From Tupaia tana (Eukaryota; Chordata; Mammalia; Scandentia; Tupaiidae): DNA of 64,000 nt. The position numbers and the translations under genes are program-made. Location: NCBI GenBank assembly GCA_026018925.1, contig JAKSZU010000018.1:4248920-4312919 (forward strand), given 5' to 3'. Every line of letters begins with the position of its first letter. Position 1 is the first letter of the stretch. This document shows positions 46,001 through 57,244 of the stretch, in pieces. The notes below the pieces were generated by a model. That model saw only the letters and a program-made list of their open reading frames with translations. It did no database searches and was not told the origin of the DNA.

Positions 46001-47469
46001 GCAGGGAGCAGAGCGAGCAGCATGGCGGCGGGACACCCCTGCAGGACGACAGCGGAGGAGGCAGCCCTCTGCACGGGCCCTGGCGGGCACCCTCGGACAG
46101 GCTTTCCAAATCTTTGGGCCCCCACGGGCAGAAGTTGGGCGAGGATTTGGCTGTGGGCGTTCACCTGAAGGTGGAACACTATCAGGGAGAGAGGAGTGAG
46201 GCGGGGACGAGAAGGCCACCCACACTGCGATCGGGCCTGGTGGGGATTCCGGGAGGCAGTGCACACAGGGGACCACCAAGGGCTGAGTGTGCAAAAGGAA
46301 ATTTCACTCTCACGACAGACTCCCAGTCCAACGTCCAAACGACCACGGTTCTAGACACTTTGGAGAGCACACCCATAAAAATCGCTTAGGGATAGTTCGT
46401 TTCCAAGTTCAGTAGCCCTATTCATACTTCATTAAGTAAACAAATGAACAAAGGAGAAACCTTGGCTGTTATAACTGAAAATCCAGGTGGAGCTCATGTA
46501 TGGTGTGATCCAGGGGTTCAGCCATACAAACTGTCAATCAAGCAAGCTCCAGTTCCACGCACCTTCCCTCTGCTCCAGAGAGATGCTCGCTTCAGCCTCG
46601 GGTTCTCCTCATGGCCCAGGATTGCTGCACAAGCTCTGAGTCTCATACCCTCACTCCATCAAGCCCAAGCCAGCCAGAGAGAGTCTCTTCTTCCCAGAAC
46701 CCTGCTTGCCTGGGTCTCACTGGCTCTGAGCAAGCCCAGAGCACATTCTGAACCGCCGACTGGCCACGCTGACTGGCTGGTGTGAGCCGAGGCTTACCCT
46801 CGACCGAAGACAGGCTCGATCCTGCCCAAACCTCACGCCCGAGGAGGAGAGGGTGGGTTTTCCAGAGGGAACCAGGCATTGTGTGACAACGGGGACAGCG
46901 CGAGCAGCAGGCCCCGTGACAACCACGGCATCCACGCGTGTTGGAGGCAGGTTGGCCCCAGCCTGTCACTTACAGGCATCACTCAGTCCTCACAGCAAAC
47001 ATCTGAGGAAGGGATTTTACAGACGAGAAAACACGGCACGGGGGTTTAGGGAAACGTCTGAGGTTACCCGGCTGTCAAAGGTGTACTCAGGTACAAACCC
47101 AGCCTGCCTGGCTCCAGGCTCCACGCTCAGAACCTCTCTCTCTTCTGCCTTCCAGAAGCCCTAACATCAGACACTGGGCCCAGTGGGCCATCTGGGGTAC
47201 TGCCCCTCAGTACAAAAGTGACGTGAAGACTGAAGTCTCTTTATGTGACAGTGTTCAAGGGCTAGGGTTTGTTTTTCTTAAAAGAAGCCAACCCAGACAT
47301 CCGTTGGCATCTGTCAACTGATAAACAAACAGGCCCGTTCACGTGTTGAAATGTTGTTTAGCCGTAAAAGAACGACATTCTCCCGCGTACTGCCGGCGTC
47401 TTCGTCTGCCTGTGTGCTGCTAAGGCAATGCCTGGCACCGGGTGGATCTATGAGACTGACGTTGGACTG
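43099..47469. other. Intergenic DNA between KCNG4 and ADAD2
   Basis: No gene recognised. It contains a 22-bp duplicated GTATGTGTGGGTGTGCGC motif near 44067-44110, MIR-like pieces near 45165-45300 and 46965-47140, and an L1-like piece near 47270-47400 (CATCCGTTGGCATCTGTCAA). The open frames around 45.2-46.4 kb overlap on both strands and look spurious. Confidence 0.45.
46965..47140 (+). repeat. MIR fragment
   Basis: TTACAGGCATCACTCAGTCC, GGATTTTACAGACGAGAAAA, GAGGTTACCCGGCTGTCAAA and TACAAACCCAGCCTGCCTGG match MIR order. Confidence 0.78.
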
Positions 47470-47690
47470 GTCCCAGGGCCTGGTGCTTGAGAGAGCCAGG
47501 CCCCACATGGCCATGTGTGCTGCATGCCTGAGTCCTGACGGGGTGGAGAAGCCATGGAGGGCGTGCGCTGAGCCCGCACCCCACTGACAGGTGCTCTCGT
47601 CCTCTCCGCCTTGTTTCTGTCTCTCTGTGATGAGTGCAAGTCTCTCTCTGGCAAATTAAAAATATGAATAATAAAAAAGAGAATGGATGT
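47470..47690 (+). mobile_element. tRNA-derived SINE, family A (5'-truncated)
   Basis: Diverged copy: CAGGGCCTGGTGCTTGAGAG, GCATGCCTGAGTCCTGACGG, a TTTCTGTCTCTCTGTGATGA body, CTCTGGCAAATTAAAAATAT tail. Confidence 0.65.
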
Positions 47691-47834
47691 TCATTTCAAC
47701 TCACAGTTCTGGTGGCTGGGCAGTCCAACGGCACCTACGTTACTCAGACACCCCTAAAGTGAGATCTGGCATATAGCCAAAGTGGGACCTATGGGAACAA
47801 AAACAGGGCCAGGAAAACCCAAGTCACCTCCCTT

Positions 47835-48103
47835 TTTTTTTTGTTTTTTAAGAGAGACACTTGCTATAGGGTGTATGCACTTACTAGAGAGACAGAGAGA
47901 GACAGACAGAAAGCGAGAAATCACCCCCCAGGGGGGCATGGCCAGGCTGCAATCCCTTCTCCTCCATTCTCCTCTCAGGATCTTGGGCACGCATGCGCTC
48001 ACGCCTGGTGTGGAGTTTTAAGTTGCTAGGTCTGGGACTCGAACTGTGGTTGACTACATGGGAGTCTAGTGATGTAATCATTAGGCCATCTGCTGGTCCC
48101 CAG
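47835..48103 (-). mobile_element. tRNA-derived SINE, family A (long form)
   Basis: ACTTGCTATAGGGTGTATGC, GGCATGGCCAGGCTGCAATC, CTCTCAGGATCTTGGGCACG, GTCTGGGACTCGAACTGTGG and CCATCTGCTGGTCCC. Confidence 0.92.
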
Positions 48104-48799
48104 GCCATCTTCTTTAAGAAGAGACCACCTGCGGAGTGTTCTGCTGGGCGGTGAGGTGAGGACGACACGCCGGATGGCGCGGTGCAGAGGGACCCAGGGC
48201 CCAAGAGATCTGCAGAACCCAGGACTGCAGAGGAAGGGGCGGGAGTGATGGAGACGTCTGAGGGAGCGCAGCCCTGGAGCTGGGCCGAGCGAGGTGACAT
48301 CACCTCGAGATTCACAGATGCTGCTGCTGACAAAGCGTCCCGGGGGACGAGGCCAGGACGAGGTGAACAGCCTGTTTCCAAAGCGACGTGACGTTCATCT
48401 CAGCGCAGCAGCAAAGGAGCGGAGTCAAGGCAGCCGCCGGTCTGCGCTGAGACTGTCTCGGGAGCAGAGACTGGACAGGCAGACTTACGCCGCAGGGGAC
48501 AGATGCTACTTGTTTGGCAGAACACAGCACAGTGTCATTCTGAGTGACTTGTTTACCCCGTGATGATGTGATTAATGAGCGCCGCAGGCTCCCTCTGCGG
48601 GACGGAGCTGCGCACTGGCGGGCCAGCCTGGATGCGGTCGTGGTTCCCACCGCAGCACAGAAAGCAAATCCACTTCCGCCATCTCCCAGGGAAAGCGCTG
48701 GTAATAAGTGGGACAGTGAATGGGCTCGGATGTTTTACGAACCTCCTCTATCCCTGAAAAAGTGATCAGGAGAAATGATTATTTCAAAGTTAGCCTGAG
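48104..48799. other. Intergenic DNA, nothing recognised
   Basis: Unique G+C-rich sequence without an exon I can support. Confidence 0.4.
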
Positions 48800-48985
48800 G
48801 GGTTTTCTTTTTGGCCAGAGGGCACATGAGACAGAGGGGGAGAGAGGCCCCCAGTGAGGCTGAGTCATGACACAATCTTCTCTTCCATTCTATCTCGTCA
48901 CCAGGCCTTGAACCGCAGTCGGCCCTGTGAGATCCAGCACCCCCTGCACAGCGCTTAACGGCTGTGCTACCTGGCCGGCCCAAGA
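48800..48985 (-). mobile_element. tRNA-derived SINE, family A (diverged)
   Basis: CTTTTTGGCCAGAGGGCACA, GAGACAGAGGGGGAGAGAG, CCTTGAACCGCAGTCGGCCC and CTACCTGGCCGGCCC; the middle is shortened. Confidence 0.75.
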
Positions 48986-51110
48986 AGTTTGTTTTGGGTT
49001 TTTTAAATGATAAAGGAAAATAACTTAGTTGTTTTCTTGGTTAGACAAGAAATCAGTGCTTACCTGCCTTTCTCTCACACCCCTGCAGGTTCAAACCTCC
49101 CCTCGATTCCTGTCTTTGCACATGGGTCCCAGCCAGCTGCTCCTGCCTCGACCCCCTCTCCTGCCATCCCACTTCCATCTGCTCACCCTAATGCCCGCAG
49201 CGCCAGCGCACCTCACCCAGTGCACCGGCCCGCAGCTCCTGCCTTTAACGGCAGAGGGTCTTCCCATCTCCTGCAGCCGTCGGGAAAGAGCAGAGCAGAG
49301 CAGAGCAGGCGATGCTGGGGAGAGCCATGATACTGTTCATAAATGAGCTGACTGGGGCTCAGAGGTCGCATCTCCTCACCTGGGAGGTCAGTATTAGCCC
49401 AGGCAGTGACGGAGAGAGAAAGGCTGGGGACCCAGTCTGCCCTCACTCTCGCAGCTCCCCCCAACCCAGTGCTGTGTGGCTTCTAGAAGTTACCTAACCC
49501 CTCCAGGCTGACCCATCTGTTGTGCAGAGTGGGGGGGTCACCAGTAGCAGATGCTAAGGACTGTGGCTCAGGGCCTGCTGGAGCCCCTGCCCCACTCCCC
49601 AGGAGCTCTGCTACGGCAGGCCCGTGCAGGCCCAGTGGACAGGCGGACGGACAGTCAGGGCTGCAGGTGTGTGAGCTGGGCAGACGGGGAAGGTGGTCCT
49701 CTGGCCATTTCCCTGGATGAGTCGATTCATACGCAGAGGTTAGGTGTCTGGCCATAGCCACACCCACCCAGGGGCACAGAGGAGGGTCAGAGGTGGGACC
49801 CGGTATGAGGTTTCAGTTTCAGGCTGGCCTGGCTCTGGGTGACAGCTTTGGAGGGAGCCATCCATCCATGCTGGTTGGGGTCCTTCAGAGAAACAGAACC
49901 AAGGGGGTGGGTACAGACATGCAGGGAGAGGTTCATCACCAGGGGCTGGCCCGGGCTGAGCACTGGAGGCCCAGGAAAGCCCATGGAGGAGTACAGTCCA
50001 AACCCTGAGGCCGCAGGGAGAGGTTCATCACCAGGGGCTGGCCCCGGGCTGAGCACTGGAGGCCCAGGAAAGCCCATGGAGGAGTACAGTCCAAACCCTG
50101 AGGCCTGAGAGCCGGGGAGGAGGGGCGTAAGTCCTGGTCTGAGTACGGAGGCAGAGGCCCGTGTGCCGGCAGAGGACCGCTGACCCAGCTCAGGAGCAGA
50201 CACGAGCCCACTTCGCCCTTGGTTCTGCTCGGGCCCTCGGAGGACTGGGTGGGCCCCCGCCTGGGTGAGGGCAAACTGCTCAGCCCTCGGATGCCAACGC
50301 CAATCTGCCAGAACCGTCCTCACAGACACGCCCAGGGAGTGGGTTTGACCAGCTCTGGGGCCTCCCGTAGCCAGTCAGGTCGATGCACTGAATCACCCAC
50401 CGCACTGTTGCTGACCCCCCTTCCTGGAGCCTGTGCTTCTGAACCCCGAAACTTCGGAAATCCATGGGGTGGGAGCCACAGGGCTGGCCCAGGCTCTGGC
50501 CGTCAAAGTCGCCTGCTCTGTGACGCAGTGCCAGGCTGGCACACGCGTGTCCATGTATGCCCCCCACCACCCTGGGGAACCCCTGAGGTGACACATTCCT
50601 CTCCCCAACAGAGAAGCCAGGCTCTGCCCACCAAATGACCTGCCTGGGTGACTCAGCGGTGGCCAGAGGACTGCTGACACCCATACCCTCCATGAGCCCT
50701 TTGCCAGACCCACCGAGCAAAGGCCAGCGTAGCCCACCCCTCTGGCCTGTGCCTTCTCGCTCTGCCCCCGGTCTGAGCCCAGCAAAGGAAGGACTCGGAG
50801 CCCCTGGAGGCCGGAACGCCCACGCCTGGCTCCAACTGCCGCAGCCTTCCCTCTGGCTCTCCGGGGCCTCTCGCGAAGGCCAGCACACGCGCACACTGGA
50901 AGGCAGGAGAGCCCGGAGGCCACCCTCCCAAACCTGCTCTCCTGTGACCTGGGCTTTGGCAGCAACGCACCTGTGTGGGGAGGCTCCAGGTGAGAAGGCG
51001 GGGATCTCTGGCTCTGGAAGGCGGGCTGAGGCACCCCTCCCCGACAGATGGACTCCCGGCTGCCCCACCCACACAGGAAAAGCCATGGACACAGAGCACC
51101 ACGAACAGCC
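48986..51110. other. Intergenic DNA downstream of ADAD2
   Basis: G+C-rich. It contains the 92-bp tandem duplication listed separately. Open frames of 213-270 codons at 50280-51092 on the minus strand overlap equally long plus-strand frames and resemble no protein I know. Confidence 0.45.
49923..50107. repeat. Recent 92-bp tandem duplication
   Basis: Two copies (49923-50014 and 50015-50107) of a unit starting AGGGAGAGGTTCATCACCAG that differ by a single base (GGCCCGGG versus GGCCCCGGG). Confidence 0.95.
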
Positions 51111-51116
51111 TTTAAT
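51111..51116 (-). terminator. ADAD2: ADAD2 polyadenylation signal ATTAAA
   Basis: On the minus strand ATTAAA lies about 160 bases after the ADAD2 stop codon, the only plausible signal close by. Confidence 0.6.
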
Positions 51117-51274
51117 TATGCCCGAGTGCGCGGCAGCCCCACCCCGTCAGACCCCTGTCCCAATTCCTCTGCAACTCCCAGGGCTCTGTCCCCCACATCC
51201 CTCCCCAGAAAGGAAACCGCCGCCCCCACCCCCACCCCAGCCAGCTCAGGGCCCGCAGTCCCCGGAGGTCTCTT

Positions 51275-51609
<335 letters not shown>

Positions 51610-51786
51610 CTGGACGAGGAGGGGAGGAACAAACTCGCAGGCTGTTCACCGGCCTCCTCTGTGACAGCGTTACAGAGGCCCAGGGCAGGTGCAAAGTGTC
51701 GCCGGGGCCACAGAGCGGGCAAGGGCGAGGCACAGAGGGGACAGCGGTGCAGGCCATCATACCCCCCACCCCGGGGCCCTCCTTAC

Positions 51787-52030
51787 TCGGCCTTCACGCG
51801 CCCGGTGGCCACGTCCACAACCTCGACGTCAGTGTCCCCCAGGCTCCAGTTGAGGCTCAGGCCATGACAAGTGTTGGGGGTGGGGTCCGAGGGGGCCACC
51901 AAGGGCCCTGAAAACAGGTGCATGGTGGTGCGGACGTAGGGTGGTGGCAGGCAGGGCCCTGAGACCTTGTCTAGACTGGGCCGGGTGTGGATGGCCCTGC
52001 CCAGCGTGAGGGGGTCGTGGCAGGGGTCAG
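51787..52030 (-). CDS. ADAD2: ADAD2 coding exon 8
   Basis: Encodes the segment from [17 protein letters not shown] to [12 protein letters not shown]. Acceptor CCCACAG, donor GTAAGG; enters in phase 1, leaves in phase 2. Confidence 0.94.
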
Positions 52031-52117
52031 CTGTGGGCAGAAGGCACAGGGGAAGGCTGAGTCACCCCATGCTCCTCACAGGCCCCCGGAGCCCACTGCC
52101 CGTGCCCGTGCCCTCAC

Positions 52118-52347
52118 CCAGGACCAGGCTGGTGGGGTAGAGAGGCGGCAGGAAGTGGGCCAGCAGAGCGCCGGCCAGCCCCAGCACAGCCCAGCGCGCG
52201 AGCTTGTCGCTGGCAGACAGGCAGCCCACGTGGGTGTTGCGGAGCGCGGGTGCAGTGTAGCACACGGGCCTCAGCTGCCCGCGGACGTGGGCCTGCAGGT
52301 GGAAGGGCGGGCTGTGCAGGAGGCTGCCCTCGGAGGACGGAGGGAGG
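52118..52347 (-). CDS. ADAD2: ADAD2 coding exon 7
   Basis: Encodes [15 protein letters not shown] through [18 protein letters not shown] to PTSLVLG. The SASDKLARW stretch corresponds to SCSDK in active ADARs, with the zinc-ligand Cys missing. Confidence 0.94.
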
Positions 52348-52451
52348 CTGCCGGGGAAGGACGGAGAGACCGGAGTCAGGGGTGCTCTTCTGACCGGGCT
52401 CCCACGTGCCAGCCACGCCCGCAGGGGGCCCCCAGCAGAGCAGGCCCTTAC

Positions 52452-52619
52452 TAGATGTCACGGGCCGCTCCCTGGGGGGTGTTGCTGACATAGAGGTGCA
52501 GGAAGATCCTGGGCTTGAGGGTGAAGGGGGGCCCGGGCCCAGGCTGTGGGGCCAGCACCGACCGCTCCTTGCCCTTGGGGCCACCCTGTGTGACCAGCAG
52601 CAGCTGCCGGAACAAGAAC
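52452..52619 (-). CDS. ADAD2: ADAD2 coding exon 6
   Basis: Encodes [18 protein letters not shown] through [18 protein letters not shown] and AARDI. Donor GTAAGG, phase 2 out. Confidence 0.95.
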
Positions 52620-52700
52620 CTGAGGGCGCGCAGAGAAGGAGTCAGCCGTGAGCTGAGGGCGGTGTGGGGCGCAGGCCAGCCCCTCGCCTCAGCCGCACAC

Positions 52701-52851
52701 CTCAGCAGGGCCCGGCGGGCCACCACCAGCCCGTGGCAGTCGTGGAGCTGCCGGCCTGAGAACTCCAGCCAGCCGGCGCAGCTGCTGCTGCCCGTGCCCA
52801 GCGCCACCAGCTCGTAGATCTCCTTGGCGTGGCCCCTGGCACCCGGGATCT
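52701..52851 (-). CDS. ADAD2: ADAD2 coding exon 5
   Basis: Encodes [33 protein letters not shown] and [18 protein letters not shown] replaces the catalytic CHAE of ADAR enzymes, as in human ADAD2. Acceptor CTGCTGCAG, donor GTGTGC. Confidence 0.95.
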
Positions 52852-52939
52852 CTGCAGCAGGGGAAGAGATGGCCTACCCTGAGGAGGGGTCCAAGGGGGC
52901 CTGCCCAAGGCGGAGGGCCAGGGCCAGGGCCATCCCTAC

Positions 52940-53066
52940 CCCTCTCCAGGACGACTGCGGCCACAGTGCTTTTGCAGGCCCGGTACGGCGAGCTCTCATC
53001 CAGCAGGCGGTCGAAGCCGGCGCTGACCACGGGCCGCGCAGCGCTGCTCGTGGGTCAGGATGTTCT
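52940..53066 (-). CDS. ADAD2: ADAD2 coding exon 4 (carries a +1 frameshift)
   Basis: Starts after CCTGCCCAG and encodes [11 protein letters not shown] in the frame set by exon 3. After Ala-Ala one base is surplus (minus-strand GGCCCGTGG at 53035-53027). The expected continuation [16 protein letters not shown] through AVVLER is in the next frame, while the original frame soon stops. Length 127 nt where 126 would keep phase. Donor GTAGGG. The 3' half is in the frame exon 5 needs. Confidence 0.9.
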
Positions 53067-53150
53067 CTGGGCAGGGCGAGAGGGCAGAGGTGGGCCCACG
53101 GCATGCCTCTGCCCTCAGCGCCAGGGCTCGGGGAGCGAGAGTCCACCTAC

Positions 53151-53198
53151 CTACGCTCAGAGAGGCCAGTGGAGTCCTGCTGGGGGTCCTGGGGGGCT
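53151..53198 (-). CDS. ADAD2: ADAD2 coding exon 3 (48 nt)
   Basis: Short exon encoding PPRTPSRTPLASLSV between an acceptor CTCTCTTTCAG and the donor GTAGGT. Chosen because it joins exon 2 (phase 1) to the [10 protein letters not shown] continuation. A second GTAGGT-like donor lies four bases upstream. Confidence 0.85.
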
Positions 53199-53490
53199 CT
53201 GAAAGAGAGGCGAGGGGAGCCACGAGCAACCATAGGGTCTGTCTACCCCCCTTCAGGAAGTCGAGGGGCAGGGGGACGTTCCATCTTCCAGACACACACA
53301 GTCACAGAGCTGCTCCTCTAGGGGTCCCTGGCCCTGCTGTGAGTGGAACCTCAAAGGACGTAAGAGCAGGGTCAGCACCCCCCCCCCCCAGGTCCCCACA
53401 GGTCAGGTCCTTGCAGCCACCCGGTCCCTCCATGCACAGACCCCGGCAGGGCTGCCTGCCCCAGCCTCTCACCTCTCTGCTGCCCCCTAC

Positions 53491-53646
53491 CAGGCTCCGT
53501 GCTCCCCTGGCCCTCCAGCTGGGTCCTGATGTAGCAGAGGGCTGAGAGCGCCGCCTGCTGCTGGGCCTCGGTCTTGCTGTCAGCAGTGCCTGCGGGACAG
53601 GCCACCCCGTCCAGTTCTGCGCACGCAGTGAACGGGAGGCAGAAGC
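53491..53646 (-). CDS. ADAD2: ADAD2 coding exon 2
   Basis: Encodes [19 protein letters not shown] through [19 protein letters not shown], the second half of the dsRNA-binding domain (KTEA...AALSAL helix). Acceptor CCCTCCCCAG, donor GTAGGG, phase 1 at both ends. Confidence 0.95.
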
Positions 53647-53798
53647 CTGGGGAGGGAGCGCGGTGGTGAAGGAGCCTCCTGGCCTTCAGCCTGGCCACGG
53701 AGGGGTGCCACATCTCGCTGTCCCCCACCTCCCTGGGGCCACAGCAGCTCTCATCTCTGCCTCCAGCTAAGGACAGCCAGGACAAGGTCACCCTCACT

Positions 53799-55300
53799 GC
53801 CCTCCTAACTCAGCCCGTGGCCACGCAGGTGCAGCAGGCCCCTCTGCACGCACACCCTCGTCAGCTCAGCTGGGCCTCACCGAACTCCTTGGAAATGACA
53901 GTGAGGTGCAGAATGAGCGGGCCGCCTGCCCAAGGGGGTGCAGGGCCCAGCCAGGCCCACCCCAGGGTGGGGGGTGCAGCTAGTTCTCAGGATGAAAGCC
54001 CTGAGCACGCCACGCGAGACCCTGCCTGCCAAGAACACATTGTTTGTTCCTCCCCAGGGACCCTACATTTGAAACATGTTTCTACCAAACACTGTCATTT
54101 GGGGTGTGACCTATTACACAAGAGAGAGATGAAAATCCTACACTGCAGTCGAAGGGTAGAAACGTATGTGAGCGCACAGTTCTTGCTGCTAAGCTGCCTC
54201 TCGGGAGGACTGCCCTTTCAGAAGGCAGCTTCTTCCGCCTGCCCCCCAGCACTGGGATCCGTACCCTCTGAAGGGCACCTGAACCAGCGACGGCTGTCCT
54301 AGCAACACCTGAACCTGGCAGGAAGGGTCCACAGGTGCTGAAACGTGAGTGACAGCATCCCAGGGCAGGATGTTAACAGAACCTCTAAATGCCTCCCCTC
54401 GGGTGACTTGTCAGACACAGAGGAGAAAGCAGAGACCCAGGCAGACCCCACCCTAACCAGCCACACAGCTAACATCGCCCCCAAAGGACAAGCTACAGCC
54501 ACAGGCCTCCTGATAGGACATCGCAGCGCCACCACCGGAGCGCGGCCTCAGGAACAGACACGCCCCAGGTGAGGGAGGTTCTGCAGAACTCTGGCCCCCA
54601 CTCTGCCAAGCCATCAGTGCTGTGTGAGACAAACACGGGCTGACCAGCTGTTTCGGGGAAAGAGGACGAGGGTGGGAGGGCAGCGAGGGGAATTTGTCAT
54701 GCTAGGGCATTACCAGGATAAGGGGCCGAACCAGAGTATGAACCCTGCTTAGAGGACAATGTCCTATCAGTGTTGAAGTTCCAGAATCCGGTAACTATTC
54801 TAGTTATTCATCATGTCCTAGCCTTAGTCTCCGGAAACATCCAGAACTGTGTGGGCATAAGGCTCTGCGATTCCCTTTGCGAAGCTGCTGGAGTTGGAGT
54901 TTGGAAGGATGTACGGAGACACAGGCTACAGGGACGATTAGAGGGCTTCAGAGCCCTCACTGAACTGCTTAATAACGTCTTTAGGTAGGGGATGGCCCAG
55001 TCAGCTGTCTCCAACGCAGGCAGGGAACCTTAATTGCAGGAAACTGGTGCTAAAAAGCAAAGGTGCAGGAAGAGCGGGCACCTGGGGCACTTCTCTCAGC
55101 TTGCCTGGGCCTCAGGTGGGGACAGTGTTCACCTGGCCCTGCCTGCCACAGTGGGGCGGCTGGTGTGGCTGGTCTTTCTTAAACATGGGGACTCGTAGCA
55201 GGGTCTACCTGGAGGCCCCAGCACGAGGTCCCCTCTCTGAGACGTCTTCTGAGCCCAGAGACCACTGTCCGCCTCTCCCCACCCCCTTCTTCCTGGGACT
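53799..55300 (-). other. ADAD2: ADAD2 intron 1
   Basis: Part of the 1677-nt first intron (53647-55323). I see no SINE and no extra exon. The stretch 54580-55010 is A/T-richer and without recognisable content. Confidence 0.6.
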
Positions 55301-55323
55301 TTGCCCAGGCCACCGAGCCTCAC

Positions 55324-55777
55324 CTGCCCTCTGCTCTTCCCTGAAGGTCAGGGAGACGCCCAGACTGGCCGCGTACTGCGCGAGCAAGGCCACGGCTTGG
55401 TCTGGGGGCGGGTCTTTGGGCGGCAGGTTTGGGGGGTTGACGCCCGTTGGAGAGTCCCCGGTCGGCCCTGCAGGTGGGACAGACACCCTCGGGGACCTCT
55501 CCACTCGTCCCCTCACATCCTCTTTTGCCCAGGCTGTCCCCAGGTCCCCGACCCCAGCCGTCGCCCCACTATCCTCAGCCACAGAGGCCTGGGGCTGCCC
55601 ACTCCCCTGATTGTCCTCTGCGCTGGGGGCAGACGAGGGCTGCCAGGGGTCTGGGCTCAGGCTGGCCGAGGGGCGCCAAAGGCCGGGCCTGGGGCTGATC
55701 TGCAAGGACGCAGCCAGACGGGGCTTCCTGCGGCTGCAGTCGTCGGCGCCCGAGCCAGCGCTGGCGGGAGATGCCAT
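55324..55777 (-). CDS. ADAD2: ADAD2 coding exon 1
   Basis: Start ATG at 55777 has a consensus Kozak context (GCCGCCATGG). It encodes [13 protein letters not shown], the conserved [17 protein letters not shown] block, a variable Pro-rich linker, and [20 protein letters not shown] then VSLTFREEQ, the first half of the dsRNA-binding domain. Donor GTGAGG, phase 1 out. Confidence 0.93.
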
Positions 55778-56070
55778 GGCGGCAGCAAAGCACACAGCGC
55801 CTGGCTGCCCGTGTGCGCAGCACGTGGTGGGCGCGGTCCTGGGCGTTGCCCGTGCCACTGGCCAATGAGAGCCCACAGAGCTGCGGCAGACAGTGTGCTT
55901 GGCCAATGGGGAGGCCAGTCTCGCGGACGTCCGTTGCCTTGAGCGACCTCTGGGCCAACGTCCCACTTCCGGCCTCGGTTCTGGAGACGGCTCTCCCCTG
56001 CCTCTTCTCCGGTGAGAGGCCCAGGGAGCAGGGCCTGGGGCCTCGTCTCTGGATCGCACTCAGGTTTCTG
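55740..56070 (-). promoter_or_regulatory. ADAD2: ADAD2 CpG-rich promoter with two CCAAT boxes
   Basis: G+C- and CpG-rich DNA over and upstream of the ADAD2 start. Two CCAAT motifs (plus strand, 55862-55866 and 55903-55907; each GGCCAATGRG or GCCAATGAGA) sit 85-130 bases upstream of the ATG, typical NF-Y promoter positions. The TSS itself is not visible. Confidence 0.55.
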
Positions 56071-56224
56071 CCCGAGGGGCGCCTAGCACAGCCCTGAACC
56101 CCCGTCTTCAATGTTCTTTGCACACATACCCTCCAAAATAATCTTGAAAACTAGCTCAAATGTCTTTAATTATAAGTTTAGTTACAATAGATACAATTTC
56201 TGATTTATTATGTAACAATTCTTG

Positions 56225-56490
56225 AATTTTTTTTGAGAGAGTTTTTGCTATTGGGCGCGTGCGCTCACCAGAAAGAGAGAGAGAGACAGAAAGCAAGAAA
56301 TCACCCCCCACCCCCCCACCCGGGGGAGGACGGTCACACCACAATCCCTTTTCCTCCATTCTCCTCTCGGGATCTTGGGCATGCACGCACATGTGCCCGG
56401 TGTGAGTTTAAGCCACCGAGTCCGGGACTTGAACTTTGGTCTACTACATGGGAATCCAGCGACATAGCCATTACGCTGCTGGTCCCTTGA
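56225..56490 (-). mobile_element. tRNA-derived SINE, family A (long form)
   Basis: TTTTTGCTATTGGGCGCGTG, GAGAGAGAGAGACAGAAAGC, CACACCACAATCCCTTTTCC, CTCTCGGGATCTTGGGCATG and CGGGACTTGAACTTTGG. Confidence 0.92.
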
Positions 56491-56644
56491 AATGTATTTT
56501 TACCAGAATCATAAATATGCAGACTTAGTTCATTCCATTTGTGAAAAAATGCAGCCCCAATGACCTAAATGGCAAAGCTCACCCCTATAGTTAAGCCAGC
56601 CAGCGAACCTGGACTTACTTCCTGTCAGAAACAGTCTGCCCCAT

Positions 56645-56850
56645 TTTTCTTTCTTTGTTTTTTAGCAAATAGGGTGCATGTGCTCACCAGAGAGAGACAG
56701 TGAGAGGCAAAGTAAGAAGTCGCAGAGGGGAGAGCCATGCTGCAAATCCCTTCTCCTGGGATCTTGGGCACACACATGGTTGGACTGGAACCATGGTTGG
56801 TCATGTGGGAGTCCAGAGCCTTAACCACCTTGCCACCTGCAGGCCACTGA
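56645..56850 (-). mobile_element. tRNA-derived SINE, family A (shortened)
   Basis: TTTTTTAGCAAATAGGGTGC, CACCAGAGAGAGACAGTGAG, GGGATCTTGGGCACACACAT, GACTGGAACCATGGTTGGTC and GCCACCTGCAGGCCA; an internal block is missing. Confidence 0.85.
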
Positions 56851-57244
56851 CTTTATTTTTCAGTTTAGGTAAATGTGTTGATATTTTCCCAGAAAAAAAT
56901 CATTTCATTTCATTCCTCCTTTCCTTGATTCAGCAGTCATTAAACATCTATTCTTCCAGTTGTCTGGGACACACCAGGGACCCACACAGACAGGACTCCT
57001 GTGTGGCTTCTGAATTCCGATAGCTAGGAGGGCACTCGGCCTAACCCAAGAACCCGGAGTCTTGATGAGAAAGACATCACAACCAGCAGTATCTTCTCCT
57101 TTTTGTTGTAAAGCCTCCTTATGGAAGTATCATACAACAGTGTGCCACTGCCTGGGATCATCGGTTGAATTTTCACACACTGAATACACATGTCATTGTC
57201 GGCCCCCAAGACCCCTGTGCTCCTGCACTCGTCCATCTTTACTT
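56851..57244. other. Intergenic DNA between SINEs
   Basis: A/T-richer; probably an old repeat (CCTTGATTCAGCAGTCATTA) but not assignable. No gene seen. Confidence 0.4.

Noticed and set aside
50280..51092. 270-codon minus-strand frame downstream of ADAD2
   Set aside because: Matched by equally long plus-strand frames; composition reflects G+C content; no recognisable domain, and it lies past the ADAD2 polyadenylation signal.
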